64,000 bases of DNA, taken from positions 1 to 64,000 of the IMG/VR virus record IMGVR_UViG_3300021440_000018. One strand, given 5' to 3'. Position 1 is the first letter of the stretch. The number at the start of each line of letters is the position of its first letter. The position numbers and the translations under genes were made by a program. The notes beneath the pieces are model-generated. The model had not been told where the DNA came from. It searched no databases and saw only the letters and a list, made by a program, of their open reading frames with translations. Shown piece by piece: positions 57,712-64,000 of this stretch. The DNA comes from a virus.

Positions 57712-57986
57712 ACATCGTGGACCTGGGAGACGAGGCTTTGAAGAACAACCCATGGGGGCTGACCCCGAACCAGTGCCGGGCCATCTTGGCGATCAACGAG
57801 ACCGGCAGCATCAAGGGGGCCTCCGTGCTCCTCGGCAAGACGCAGAAGACGGTTGAATACTACGTGGTGGTCCTGCGCAAGAAGATCGGCAAGCACCGCT
57901 GGCGGTGTCAGATCGAGTTCGATAGGTGGTGGCAGAAGGAGCTTGCCGCACGGCAGCCCATGTTGGCCGACGGGGGTGAGTCATGA
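57708..57986 (+). CDS. LuxR/LysR-like HTH regulator
   Basis: 92 residues. An HTH with LTPNQCRAILAINETGSIKG then LLGKTQKTVEYYVVVLRKKI is close to a small phage family with C-terminal FDRWWQ. The position after the recombination genes suggests a late-gene regulator, but no target is visible. Confidence 0.65.
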   Translation: MNIVDLGDEALKNNPWGLTPNQCRAILAINETGSIKGASVLLGKTQKTVEYYVVVLRKKIGKHRWRCQIEFDRWWQKELAARQPMLADGGES

Positions 57987-58258
57987 CGCTGTACCACACT
58001 ACCCGCAAGTGGATCAATCAGGTCCTGGCACAGGACTCATCGTCGGTGAGGGCGCTGGAGGCCCAGGTCAACTGCGTGGCCAAGCGCATCCTCGATCTGC
58101 GCAGATTCGCGCCGTGGCCCGCGCTGGAGGAGTCTCTGATGGAAGACCTGGTCCGCCTCCACGGCGCGTACCTGGGCAAGGGTGGGCCAAAGACGTTGGG
58201 CCTGGTTAGTGAGTGCATGAATAAGGAGATCAACGATGAAGAGACTAACGTGGAGTGA
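57983..58258 (+). CDS. Helical small protein
   Basis: 91 residues, ATGA overlap with the regulator. Contains LAQDSSSVRALEAQVNCVAK and LVRLHGAYLGKGGPKTLGLV. Similar short proteins occur beside phage regulators of this type. No function known. Confidence 0.6.
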   Translation: MTLYHTTRKWINQVLAQDSSSVRALEAQVNCVAKRILDLRRFAPWPALEESLMEDLVRLHGAYLGKGGPKTLGLVSECMNKEINDEETNVE

Positions 58259-58286
58259 AAGTTTGACTCGTGGAGTGCAGCCATGA
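58236..58286 (+). CDS. Possible 16-residue leader peptide
   Basis: A perfect AAGGAG with 7-nt spacing precedes an ATG that encodes MKRLTWSESLTRGVQP and stops on the start of the next gene (ATGA). It may couple translation to the 67-aa gene rather than act itself. Confidence 0.35.
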   Translation: MKRLTWSESLTRGVQP

Positions 58287-58486
58287 TGTGGAGGCTGTTA
58301 CACGCCCTGTTTGGGTGGGACTACGTGCAGTGGGACAACAGCGTGGACCAGGGTATCGCCAGGGTACACCGTTCGGGAGGCGGCGACATCTACTACTGGC
58401 GCTACAAATCCATCAAGTGCGCCGACATCATCTACAGCAGGGACCAGGTCCTGTGGCTCACGTGCCACCCGTCAAAGTACCTTTAG
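58283..58486 (+). CDS. Small conserved-type phage protein
   Basis: 67 residues: MMWRLLHALFGWDYVQWDNS and IYYWRYKSIKCADIIY, aromatic and beta-rich. Unknown function, but similar short proteins occur in other phage early regions. Confidence 0.6.
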   Translation: MMWRLLHALFGWDYVQWDNSVDQGIARVHRSGGGDIYYWRYKSIKCADIIYSRDQVLWLTCHPSKYL

Positions 58487-58502
58487 ACCAGGAGAAGCAA
58501 CC

Positions 58503-58748
58503 ATGAATGAAGACCTGATAGCGCGGCTGCTTGACATAGCCCGTTTGAATCAATGGTCAGATCGAATCGAATCTGCTGACGCCATAAAGGCACAGGATGC
58601 GCGTATTGCGGAGCTTGAAGTGGCGCTGCGCAGCGTGACGAGGCACCTGGAGCGTCACCAAGAACTGATGACCGAGCGCGGGGTGGATTTCATCCTAGAC
58701 ACCGGGCCAGCAGACATGGCCCGCGCTGCATTGGAGAAACAAGCATGA
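58503..58748 (+). CDS. Coiled-coil accessory protein
   Basis: 81 residues with helix IKAQDARIAELEVALRSVTR and a C-terminal amphipathic end. AGGAGAAGCA upstream. Belongs to a set of lower-GC accessory genes up to 60.1 kb. Unknown function. Confidence 0.6.
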   Translation: MNEDLIARLLDIARLNQWSDRIESADAIKAQDARIAELEVALRSVTRHLERHQELMTERGVDFILDTGPADMARAALEKQA

Positions 58749-59212
58749 ATGAAGAACTGCCTCCGCTGCCTGCGCCAGCATTCCCGAAGATGTACTACTG
58801 CAACAAGTGTGGCAAATTTCCGCCGGCAGCCTTGCACTTGGATTGCCAATACGAGGCTGTTACGGACGGGACTGGTGACAAATTCAGTGCTGACCAAATG
58901 CGAGCCTACGCCCGTGCAGCACTAGCCGCAGCGCAGCCATCACAAGAGCCGGTTGCCCATTGCGCACTAACTGCCTCTGGAAAGATTGCCTACTTCGACG
59001 GCAAGCCGATGGTGATGGTTGGGAAAGTTGGCAACGAACACCATCCGACACCCCTCTACACCACCCCACCAGCACCGCAGCCGCTGACGCTCAGTGATCA
59101 GCAAATCATCACTGTAGGCCGTGACGCTTTCGGCATTGACCCAACATTTGACGGCCGTTTGATGACGTTCGCCCGCGCCATCCTCGCCGAAGCACAGGAG
59201 CCAAAGCCATGA
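58745..59212 (+). CDS. Accessory protein with a ribbon and YxTxP-type spacer
   Basis: 155 residues. YYCNKCGKFPPAALHLDC is a probable zinc or Cys motif. DQMRAYARAALAAA and the PTPLYTTPPAPQPLTLSDQQ stretch are familiar from composite phage accessory genes, in which a variable N-terminal unit is joined to a shared tail. Unknown function. Confidence 0.65.
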   Translation: MNEELPPLPAPAFPKMYYCNKCGKFPPAALHLDCQYEAVTDGTGDKFSADQMRAYARAALAAAQPSQEPVAHCALTASGKIAYFDGKPMVMVGKVGNEHHPTPLYTTPPAPQPLTLSDQQIITVGRDAFGIDPTFDGRLMTFARAILAEAQEPKP

Positions 59213-59469
59213 GCGACACCGTGAAGATGATGCGCTTGGCCCGCAAGTTGGAGCAGCGGGGTAGACGCATCGCTGGACTGCAGCGGCGCATCGCTGACCT
59301 TGAGCACTCGATTGCGGTGAAGGACGTGGAGATACGCCGATTGCCGCGCGACGTTACCCGAGCAGTGCAGGACGCGCTGTGCAACGTCCGCATGATTCCC
59401 GTGCTGGGCCTGGGTGGAGGCACGCGAATTCTCGAAGTACGGGCCGTAGACCCGGAGCCAAAGCCATGA
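59209..59469 (+). CDS. Helical accessory protein
   Basis: 86 residues, ATGA overlap. LARKLEQRGRRIAGLQRRIA and VKDVEIRRLPRDVTRAVQDA are helical and basic. Unknown function. Confidence 0.55.
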   Translation: MSDTVKMMRLARKLEQRGRRIAGLQRRIADLEHSIAVKDVEIRRLPRDVTRAVQDALCNVRMIPVLGLGGGTRILEVRAVDPEPKP

Positions 59470-59741
59470 CACCAGAACAAACGATGCTTTTCAAGCGCCT
59501 GATCGAATACGCTCATCGGCAGGCAATGATGCGTAACGGACAGATTGCGCAGGACATCAGACTTGTGCTCGCAGATGCCGCTCGCTACTGGCATTTGCGA
59601 GACAACAGCGACCCCGACTTGTGCCAGTTCTATCTGGCCTCGCATGACAGATCGGCCGCTTTCGTCGGGCCGCAGATCGACAAGCAGGTGGACACCGATA
59701 GGGCAAATTTGGAGGCGCGCAATCGCGCGACTAGGGCATGA
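59466..59741 (+). CDS. Accessory protein of unknown function
   Basis: 91 residues from ATG 59466 (ATGA overlap). FKRLIEYAHRQAMMRNGQIA and DIRLVLADAARYWHLRDNSD suggest two helices and a small beta segment. The segment DAARYWHLRD is shared by many short phage proteins. Unknown function. Confidence 0.6.
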   Translation: MTPEQTMLFKRLIEYAHRQAMMRNGQIAQDIRLVLADAARYWHLRDNSDPDLCQFYLASHDRSAAFVGPQIDKQVDTDRANLEARNRATRA

Positions 59742-60118
59742 CTGACTACAAAGCACTGACCGAGAGATTGCACTACGCATCGCTTACCAGTAGCTCGATT
59801 GGAAGGATAGAAGTATGTAAAGAAGCCGCCGACGCTATCGACGCACTGGTGGCCGAGCTGGATGCTGCTCGACGCACTGCTGAATATTGGAAGGCCGAGC
59901 ACCTTGCTGGTAATGCCGAGCTTGCTCGCGTCACTGCCGAGCGGGATGCTGCGGCGAAGGATGCGGAGCGGCTGCGAGTTGTCGCCAGAGAGGCGCTGTA
60001 TGAGGTAGAGGCGTGGGCCTGTTATGCGTCAGACTATTTCCGCAATAAGCACGATCTAGTCGGCACGTTGGCAAGGTTAAGCACCGCTATCGACGCAGCG
60101 ATCAAGGACCACGGCTGA
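59738..60118 (+). CDS. Coiled-coil accessory protein
   Basis: 126 residues; the middle is a long coiled-coil (LVAELDAARRTAEYWKAEHL, LARVTAERDAAAKDAERLRV). Typical of the variable modules in this region. Unknown function. Confidence 0.6.
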   Translation: MTDYKALTERLHYASLTSSSIGRIEVCKEAADAIDALVAELDAARRTAEYWKAEHLAGNAELARVTAERDAAAKDAERLRVVAREALYEVEAWACYASDYFRNKHDLVGTLARLSTAIDAAIKDHG

Positions 60119-60119
60119 C

Positions 60120-60434
60120 ATGCTGACTTACCTTGGCATCTCCTCCCTCGTCTTCTGCGGAGCCTTCACCTGGTGGGCCTCGCGCGGCGGCGCCGACCCT
60201 CGGGTAGCGATCGTCGAGGCGTGGACCAACATCTGCCTCGGGTTCTCCATCAACTTCTGCGCCAACCTCCTGATCCTGCCTCTGGCAGGGGCCAGCGTCA
60301 CATTTGGACAGAACTGGTGGATGGGGTGGATCTACACTTCGATCGCCGTCGTGCGCCAGTACGTGATCCGGCGCTGGTTCCAAGAGAGGTTGCACCGCGT
60401 GGCCGCGCGTGTCTCGCATGAGGCGTCAACGTGA
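60120..60434 (+). CDS. Two-helix membrane protein (DUF7220-like)
   Basis: 104 residues. Membrane segments LGISSLVFCGAFTWWAS and ICLGFSINFCANLLILPLAG, with a third weaker one, are followed by a basic tail with RQYVIRRWFQERLHR. This looks like a small phage inner-membrane protein family recalled as DUF7220. Unknown function. Confidence 0.6.
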   Translation: MLTYLGISSLVFCGAFTWWASRGGADPRVAIVEAWTNICLGFSINFCANLLILPLAGASVTFGQNWWMGWIYTSIAVVRQYVIRRWFQERLHRVAARVSHEAST

Positions 60435-60468
60435 CAGATTTTGAAGTTGTGAATCCAAGGAGCAAAGC

Positions 60469-60729
60469 ATGACCCACCGTGACCCCCACGTCTTTCTGCC
60501 CGCCGATGTCTCTCGTTGCCGGCCCAGTCACGAGTGCACGCGCAAGAGCACGTGCGCCCGGTACCTGGCGACGATCCCCCCGCAGGGGGCGTCAATGGCC
60601 GACTTCTCGCTGAACGTGAACCCGTTCAACTCCTGCACGATGTGGATCAGCGCGGCCACCAGCAGGCTCGGCCCCAGCCCAGGCCCAGGCCGGCGTCGTG
60701 TTCACCCGCCGCTGGGCAGCCAACCCTGA
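60469..60729 (+). CDS. Cys-containing phage protein
   Basis: 86 residues from ATG 60469 (AAGGAGCAAAGC upstream). The Cys cluster CRPSHECTRKSTCARYLAT followed by GASMADFSLN recurs in many Burkholderiales-type phages. The C-terminus is Pro/Arg-rich and may be a frame-shifted or low-quality end. Unknown function. Confidence 0.6.
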   Translation: MTHRDPHVFLPADVSRCRPSHECTRKSTCARYLATIPPQGASMADFSLNVNPFNSCTMWISAATSRLGPSPGPGRRRVHPPLGSQP

Positions 60730-60745
60730 ACAGGAGGAGCGCGCA

Positions 60746-61180
60746 GTGAACCCAGGGATAGTCCAGGGATACATCCGCTTCGGCTCAGTCCCCCACTCCA
60801 TCCTGACCTACCTGCACGATCATGGCCCCAGCCTCGCTTCGCAGATCAAGGTCGCCGAGCAGCGTCAGGTCAGCGCGACCATCATCCGGCTGCGCAAGGC
60901 TGGCCTCATCAAGGTCGTGGGCCGGCAGAGCAAGGTCGGGATGCGCTCGCACCGGGTGTTCGACTTGGCGCACTCGGACACCCCCGCCCTCGACGAGGCC
61001 CGGCACCCCCCGATGACGGACACCGAACGCCGCAGGGTTCAGCGGGCCCGGGCCAAGATCAAGGTCAGCAGCGTGTTCGACTTCCGGGGGTCGATCCCCC
61101 TCAGTCCAGTCGCGCCGCCAGGTCCGAGCCGCGCATCGAGAAGTACCGGAAAAACATCTGCTCCGACCTGTGCCCCGTGA
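60746..61180 (+). CDS. Winged-helix regulator
   Basis: 144 residues from GTG 60746 behind GGAGG. A winged-helix motif (HSILTYLHDHGPSLASQIKV then IIRLRKAGLIKVVGRQSKVG) is followed by basic residues. The 3' end runs 80 nt antisense into the integrase 3' end, so both transcripts overlap; the last 30 residues may be extra. Possibly a late or lysogeny regulator. Confidence 0.6.
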   Translation: MNPGIVQGYIRFGSVPHSILTYLHDHGPSLASQIKVAEQRQVSATIIRLRKAGLIKVVGRQSKVGMRSHRVFDLAHSDTPALDEARHPPMTDTERRRVQRARAKIKVSSVFDFRGSIPLSPVAPPGPSRASRSTGKTSAPTCAP

Positions 61181-62162
61181 TACGGCGGACCTCCTCGGGG
61201 CGGAACAGCCACTGCCCCGAGGCGTCGCGCATCTCCATCCAGCGGCAAGTTGCTTCGTGACGTAGGTCGTGGGCCGTCAGGTCCACGCACCCGGCGTACT
61301 CGAAGGTCGAGACGAACCTCGCCGACAGCCTGCGCGTGGTTTGGGTCTCCCCTTCGGGGGTCCCGTCCCAGAACGGGAACACCAGGTCCTTCTCGTCCGC
61401 CCCCGCCAGCATCTCCACCACGGCCTTAGTCATGGGCACGTCCCTGGCCCTGCCCGTCTTGCTGCGTGAGACGTGGATGGTGCGCGCCGCCATGCGGATG
61501 TGCGCCCCCTGCAGCCGGTACGCTTCGCCCAGGCGCAGGCCGGTGTGCACCAGCAGGCGGAACAGCAGCAGGAATTCGGCGCTGTCGTGTCGCTTACGCC
61601 CGAGCAGCGTCGCCTCGATGCGCTCGTACTCCCCGGGCAGCAGTCGCCTATCCCGTACCGTGTCCGTGCGTTCGCCGGCCGCGTAGCCGGAGTACCCCCG
61701 CGGCAACGTGCGCAGCGGGTTGGTGGCGTCGGATCCCTGCTGGCGAAGGTGCCAGTCGACGGCGCGGGCCAAGCTCTCCACGCGCTTCCTGATGCTGCCG
61801 GGGGCCAGCCGGCCCCCTTTCTTCATGCCGGCCACCCACTGGTCCACCCAGCGCACCGTCAGGTCCTGCATGGCGATCTTCAGGTTCTCCTGCAGCCACT
61901 CGACCAGCGGCCGATCTGTGCGCGCGATCGGGGCCTCGTTCAGGTACTGGCGCAGCACCGCCGACAGCATGATCCTCCGGGTCTGGATCGGCGTCAGCAA
62001 CTCGGGGGGCACCTGCCCCCTGCCCAGGGCCTCGACCAGTCTCCTGGCGTAATCCTCGGCCTCCTGCCGCGTGTCGTGGGTGCTGTAGAACGGGCGAGGC
62101 AGCGCCTTGTTCACCACCCGTAACTCGAATGTCCCGTTGCCGCGCTGCCTGATCGTCGCCAT
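61101..62162 (-). CDS. int: Tyrosine-family site-specific integrase
   Basis: 353 residues. N-terminal arm-binding domain (QRGNGTFELRVVNKALPRPF), a core-binding domain (RWVDQWVAGMKKGG, about residues 65-150), then the catalytic residues: Arg in VHTGLRLGEAYRL, Lys in RSKTGRARDVPMT, HxxR in LTAHDLRHEATCR, His in ITGHRSEQMF and the nucleophile Tyr in FFRYFSMRG. The start ATG 62162 has GAGGG in front, inside a hairpin. It lies beside an attP-like tRNA-Cys sequence, so it should integrate the phage at the host tRNA-Cys gene. Confidence 0.9.
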   Translation of the reverse strand: MATIRQRGNGTFELRVVNKALPRPFYSTHDTRQEAEDYARRLVEALGRGQVPPELLTPIQTRRIMLSAVLRQYLNEAPIARTDRPLVEWLQENLKIAMQDLTVRWVDQWVAGMKKGGRLAPGSIRKRVESLARAVDWHLRQQGSDATNPLRTLPRGYSGYAAGERTDTVRDRRLLPGEYERIEATLLGRKRHDSAEFLLLFRLLVHTGLRLGEAYRLQGAHIRMAARTIHVSRSKTGRARDVPMTKAVVEMLAGADEKDLVFPFWDGTPEGETQTTRRLSARFVSTFEYAGCVDLTAHDLRHEATCRWMEMRDASGQWLFRPEEVRRITGHRSEQMFFRYFSMRGSDLAARLD

Positions 62163-62167
62163 ACCTG

Positions 62168-62183
62168 CCCTCGTGTGAGGGCG
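62168..62183 (-). promoter_or_regulatory. Hairpin covering the integrase Shine-Dalgarno sequence
   Basis: GCCCTC pairs with GAGGGC around ACAC, and the GAGGG is the Shine-Dalgarno sequence of the integrase. The structure would hide the ribosome site unless something opens it. Confidence 0.6.
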
Positions 62184-62211
62184 TGACTGTAGTCCAACAA
62201 CAATCCGTCTT

Positions 62212-62268
62212 GTGTGGTTTCAACCACACCTCGAACCCAGTTTGAACGCGGTTCGTGACAGGTTTGAA
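62212..62268. repeat. Candidate integrase arm-site repeats
   Basis: A perfect 18-bp palindrome GTGTGGTTTCAACCACAC (62212-62229) and two GTTTGAA-type direct repeats lie between the integrase start and attP. Such repeats usually bind the integrase N-terminal domain or accessory factors. Assignment is by pattern. Confidence 0.4.
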
Positions 62269-62274
62269 AACCGG

Positions 62275-62303
62275 GAATAGAAACGCCGCTTCAGGAGCGG
62301 CGT
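62275..62303 (-). terminator. Intrinsic terminator at the end of the late operon
   Basis: ACGCCGCT pairs with AGCGGCGT around a 5-nt loop, followed on the minus strand by TTTCTATT. It sits between attP and int. Confidence 0.7.
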
Positions 62304-62330
62304 CTAAGTTGTTGATTACGTTGGAGTTTC

Positions 62331-62376
62331 TGGAGGCGCGGAGGAGAGTCGAACTCCTCTGGACGGATTTGCAATC
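62331..62376 (-). other. attP core matching the 3' half of tRNA-Cys
   Basis: The minus strand reads from GATTGCAAATCC through the variable region, a TTCGACT T-loop with paired AGGAG/CTCCT stem, and CCGCGCCTCCA. This is anticodon loop (GCA) to CCA end of a tRNA-Cys. Upstream of it the 5' half is missing: no GGCGCGG partner and a mismatch in the anticodon stem. Tyrosine integrases use such segments as attP, restoring the host tRNA on insertion. Core about 46 bp. Confidence 0.8.
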
Positions 62377-62398
62377 GGCCTTGGCCGTTGTAATTCAG

Positions 62399-62560
62399 TC
62401 ACTTACACCAGAACCACAGGTTGTGCCACACAGGAGAATGTGGCGGGGGCACCACTTTGGCCACGATGTAGACCTCGGCGGCGAACACCACCATGGTCGC
62501 CGCCGACAGCAGGATCAGGGCTGCGATAGCCCTGATCGTAGGCCGCACCCAGCGTTTCAC
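62399..62560 (-). CDS. Small membrane protein at the end of the late operon
   Basis: 53 residues from GTG 62560, overlapping the previous stop as GTGA. One membrane span is predicted (IRAIAALILLSAATMVVFAA). The charge and length could fit a small holin or spanin-type lysis protein, but there is no motif. It ends only 22 nt from attP. Confidence 0.5.
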   Translation of the reverse strand: MKRWVRPTIRAIAALILLSAATMVVFAAEVYIVAKVVPPPHSPVWHNLWFWCK

Positions 62561-62901
62561 ACAACAGCCTTGAAGGAAGCCAGGGCCAGGGCGGTGATCT
62601 CGTCAGCCTGGTGGGCTTCGAGCCCTGTGTACCCGAGTTCGACCTTCGAGGTACCGGCACCGTGGTCCGCCTCCAGGCGGAAGGACAGGTCCGTGCGCTT
62701 CGGCGCGGTCGACGGGACCTCAGGGACCTTGTCGAAGGTGTCGGCAAGACGGCCCACCCCATAGGTCAGGAGTTGGACCAGGGAGGCGCTGAGCGCCACC
62801 TGCAAGGTGACGAAACGGCCGTAGGGGAGTTTGGCCATGTTGTGCGTGGTCGTGAGACCATCACGCACGATGGTGAAGCTGGCGTTGACTGTCTTGGGCA
62901 T
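62557..62901 (-). CDS. Late protein of unknown function
   Basis: 114 residues from ATG 62901 with GGAG in front (an ATG at 62913 is less well spaced). Beta-rich: KTVNASFTIVRDGLTTTHNM and LPYGRFVTLQVALSASLVQL, then DLSFRLEADHGAG. It follows a terminator, so it may rely on read-through or antitermination. Unknown function. Confidence 0.6.
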   Translation of the reverse strand: MPKTVNASFTIVRDGLTTTHNMAKLPYGRFVTLQVALSASLVQLLTYGVGRLADTFDKVPEVPSTAPKRTDLSFRLEADHGAGTSKVELGYTGLEAHQADEITALALASFKAVV

Positions 62902-62932
62902 GGGGAACTCCATTCAGAGACGCGGGGAAAAG

Positions 62933-62954
62933 AAAGGGCCCCGAAGGGCCCTTT
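62933..62954 (-). terminator. Intrinsic terminator with a UUCG loop
   Basis: Perfect 9-bp stem AAAGGGCCC-TTCG-GGGCCCTTT followed by CTTTTCC on the minus strand, just after the 168-aa gene. Confidence 0.8.
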
Positions 62955-62967
62955 CCGGGGAGAGCGC

Positions 62968-63474
62968 TTAGACGCCCTTCAGGCCGTCGCCGGTCATTTG
63001 CGTCATCGGCGACGACTCCGGCAGATCCAGCGGATCGATCACGGTGATGTAGTCCTGGATGAACTTCTTGCCACGCGTGATGTACGAGCGCATGCGGTTC
63101 TCGTCGTGCGAGATCAGGCCGCTGGGCATACGCGCCGATTGGCTGTTCACCAGTTCTTCGCGCATCGTGTCGAACAGGACGGCCAGGTCGTAGGCCGACT
63201 CGTTCTCCAGCGACGGGATCACCGGCTTGGGCTGCTGAACCACCGGCAGCGGGTGCGTCTCAGGCAAGTCCAGTTGCGGCTGGCTCACGACGTAGTCGAG
63301 GAACGCCTCCACGCTGGCCAGGTACGACTGCCAGCGCTTCACGTCGAAGCTGACGGTCAGCGACACGCCGCTCGACTGAGCTTTGATGATCTCGGTGATG
63401 TTGCGGTTGATGCGCCGGGCCAGGCCGTCGACATCGCAGTTGTAAACAATACCGTTGGTGAGGGCAATGGCCAT
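62968..63474 (-). CDS. Late protein of unknown function
   Basis: 168 residues. MAIALTNGIVYNCDVDGLAR, then VSLTVSFDVKRWQSYLASVE and a helical C-terminus with MREELVNSQSARMPSGLISH. It has AAGGAGTGCC upstream of ATG 63474 and lies between two strong terminators, so it is a monocistronic unit. Possibly a virion or lysis-timing protein. No motif. Confidence 0.6.
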   Translation of the reverse strand: MAIALTNGIVYNCDVDGLARRINRNITEIIKAQSSGVSLTVSFDVKRWQSYLASVEAFLDYVVSQPQLDLPETHPLPVVQQPKPVIPSLENESAYDLAVLFDTMREELVNSQSARMPSGLISHDENRMRSYITRGKKFIQDYITVIDPLDLPESSPMTQMTGDGLKGV

Positions 63475-63597
63475 ATGGCACTCCTTGAAATACGCCGACA
63501 GAAATGTCAGCTTGACTGAAGACGCGGCAATGGTAGCACTGTTTCCTATCCTAGAAAACTGTCATTCCGCAAGCCCCGTGAACAGGGGGCCTACTTC

Positions 63598-63625
63598 ACA
63601 AAAAAGCCCCACCCGAGGGTGGGGC
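63598..63625 (-). terminator. Intrinsic terminator after the phosphoesterase gene
   Basis: GCCCCACCC pairs with GGGTGGGGC around two bases, followed by six T on the minus strand. A textbook Rho-independent terminator. Confidence 0.85.
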
Positions 63626-63645
63626 AAACCCCACCACAGGGTCCG

Positions 63646-64000
63646 TCATACGGAATAGGCCGATTTCTTCGCCGAGGTGCTCTGCGGGCTGCTCATACGC
63701 ACCCGGATCTCCTCGATCGGCAGCACCCGCCTGCCCACATCGCCGTAGGTGCGCGACCTCAGCACCACGCTGATCGCACGACGCGATCGGTAGCCTGCCT
63801 CATGTGCCCATTTGTCATTCGGTGCAAGGTGGTTCCACGACTCGATCACGACGCTCGGGTGCTCCCGCGACACGTAGTGGTGATGCACGTGGCCGGTGTC
63901 GATGTAGTGGAAGTCGGTCTCCCCGAAGTCCTTGCGGAAGTCGGTCGTCATCACGCCCACGAGCCGGTCGGGGCGACACTTGTCCGAGTGGTGCACCATG
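63646..64000 (-). CDS. Calcineurin-like phosphoesterase, C-terminal part (cut by window edge)
   Basis: The frame is open to the right edge (117 visible residues). It carries YIDTGHVHHHYVSREHP (GHxH metal motif) and VVIESWNHLAPNDKWAHEAG, then GYRSRRAISVVLRSRTYGDV, matching the C-terminal half of a common phage metallophosphoesterase. The N-terminal metal motifs lie outside the window. It is followed by a strong terminator. Confidence 0.7.
   Translation of the reverse strand, partial: MVHHSDKCRPDRLVGVMTTDFRKDFGETDFHYIDTGHVHHHYVSREHPSVVIESWNHLAPNDKWAHEAGYRSRRAISVVLRSRTYGDVGRRVLPIEEIRVRMSSPQSTSAKKSAYSV

Noticed and set aside
62331-62412. Complete tRNA-Cys gene
   Set aside because: Only the anticodon loop to CCA part fits. 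No 5' acceptor strand pairs with CCGCGCC, and the anticodon stem has a mismatch, so it is an attachment-site fragment.

Overview
The window is part of the genome of a temperate, long-tailed, probably non-contractile (siphovirus-type) phage or prophage with high GC, about 62-65 percent. The evidence is an HK97-type head module, a tail tube gene followed directly by a lambda-style G/GT frameshift pair and a tape measure gene with no sheath gene, a tyrosine integrase, and an attP-like copy of the 3' half of a tRNA-Cys gene. The host is probably a high-GC proteobacterium. That is inferred from composition and gene style only.

Left arm (about 22.3 kb down to 1, minus strand): the late operon. It starts at a promoter near 22.28 kb and reads ribbon-helix-helix regulator, three-HTH protein, small-terminase candidate, small protein, TerL, portal, a block of fibre/adhesin genes (one low-GC section with a LamG-like fibre and a secreted dockerin-like protein, then a glycine-rich adhesin and a 943-aa protein with 60-nt periodic repeats), S49-type protease with a nested scaffold, decoration protein, capsid, a free-standing homing endonuclease, head-tail connectors, tail terminator, tail tube, G/GT and tape measure, which runs off the left edge. 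A near-perfect ParB-binding parS sequence lies between terL and portal.

Centre (22.3-24.98 kb): 2.7 kb with a single gene, packed with low-complexity repeats, hairpins, two arrays of 20-bp iterons and a 188-bp inverted repeat around an AT-rich core. It separates the leftward late operon from the rightward early operon and is the best candidate for a replication origin, centromere or regulatory centre.

Right arm (24.98-61.2 kb, plus strand): about 40 small, mostly unknown early genes, often joined by ATGA overlaps or by a repeated intergenic translation-start cassette. They include a MazG-like NTP hydrolase, an M20-like peptidase, a ParB/sulfiredoxin-like protein, an HNH/AP2-type homing endonuclease and KTSC- and DUF6876-like proteins. 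A replication and recombination module follows: SNF2-type helicase with an intein in its P-loop, primase-helicase, candidate ssDNA-binding protein, DnaQ/ExoX-like exonuclease, dNMP kinase, DksA-like zinc finger, three-domain DNA polymerase A, PD-(D/E)XK nuclease and an SbcD/SbcC-like pair. Two HTH proteins and a set of lower-GC accessory genes end the arm.

Right end (61.1-64 kb, minus strand): integrase, attP, and the apparent tail end of the late operon (two small genes, a 168-aa gene and a phosphoesterase cut by the right edge), with clear intrinsic terminators. If the genome is circular or circularly permuted, the late operon would run from 22 kb through position 1 and re-enter at 64 kb to end at attP. 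No CI-type repressor, lysis cassette, ligase, RecA-type recombinase or partition gene is recognisable in the window.
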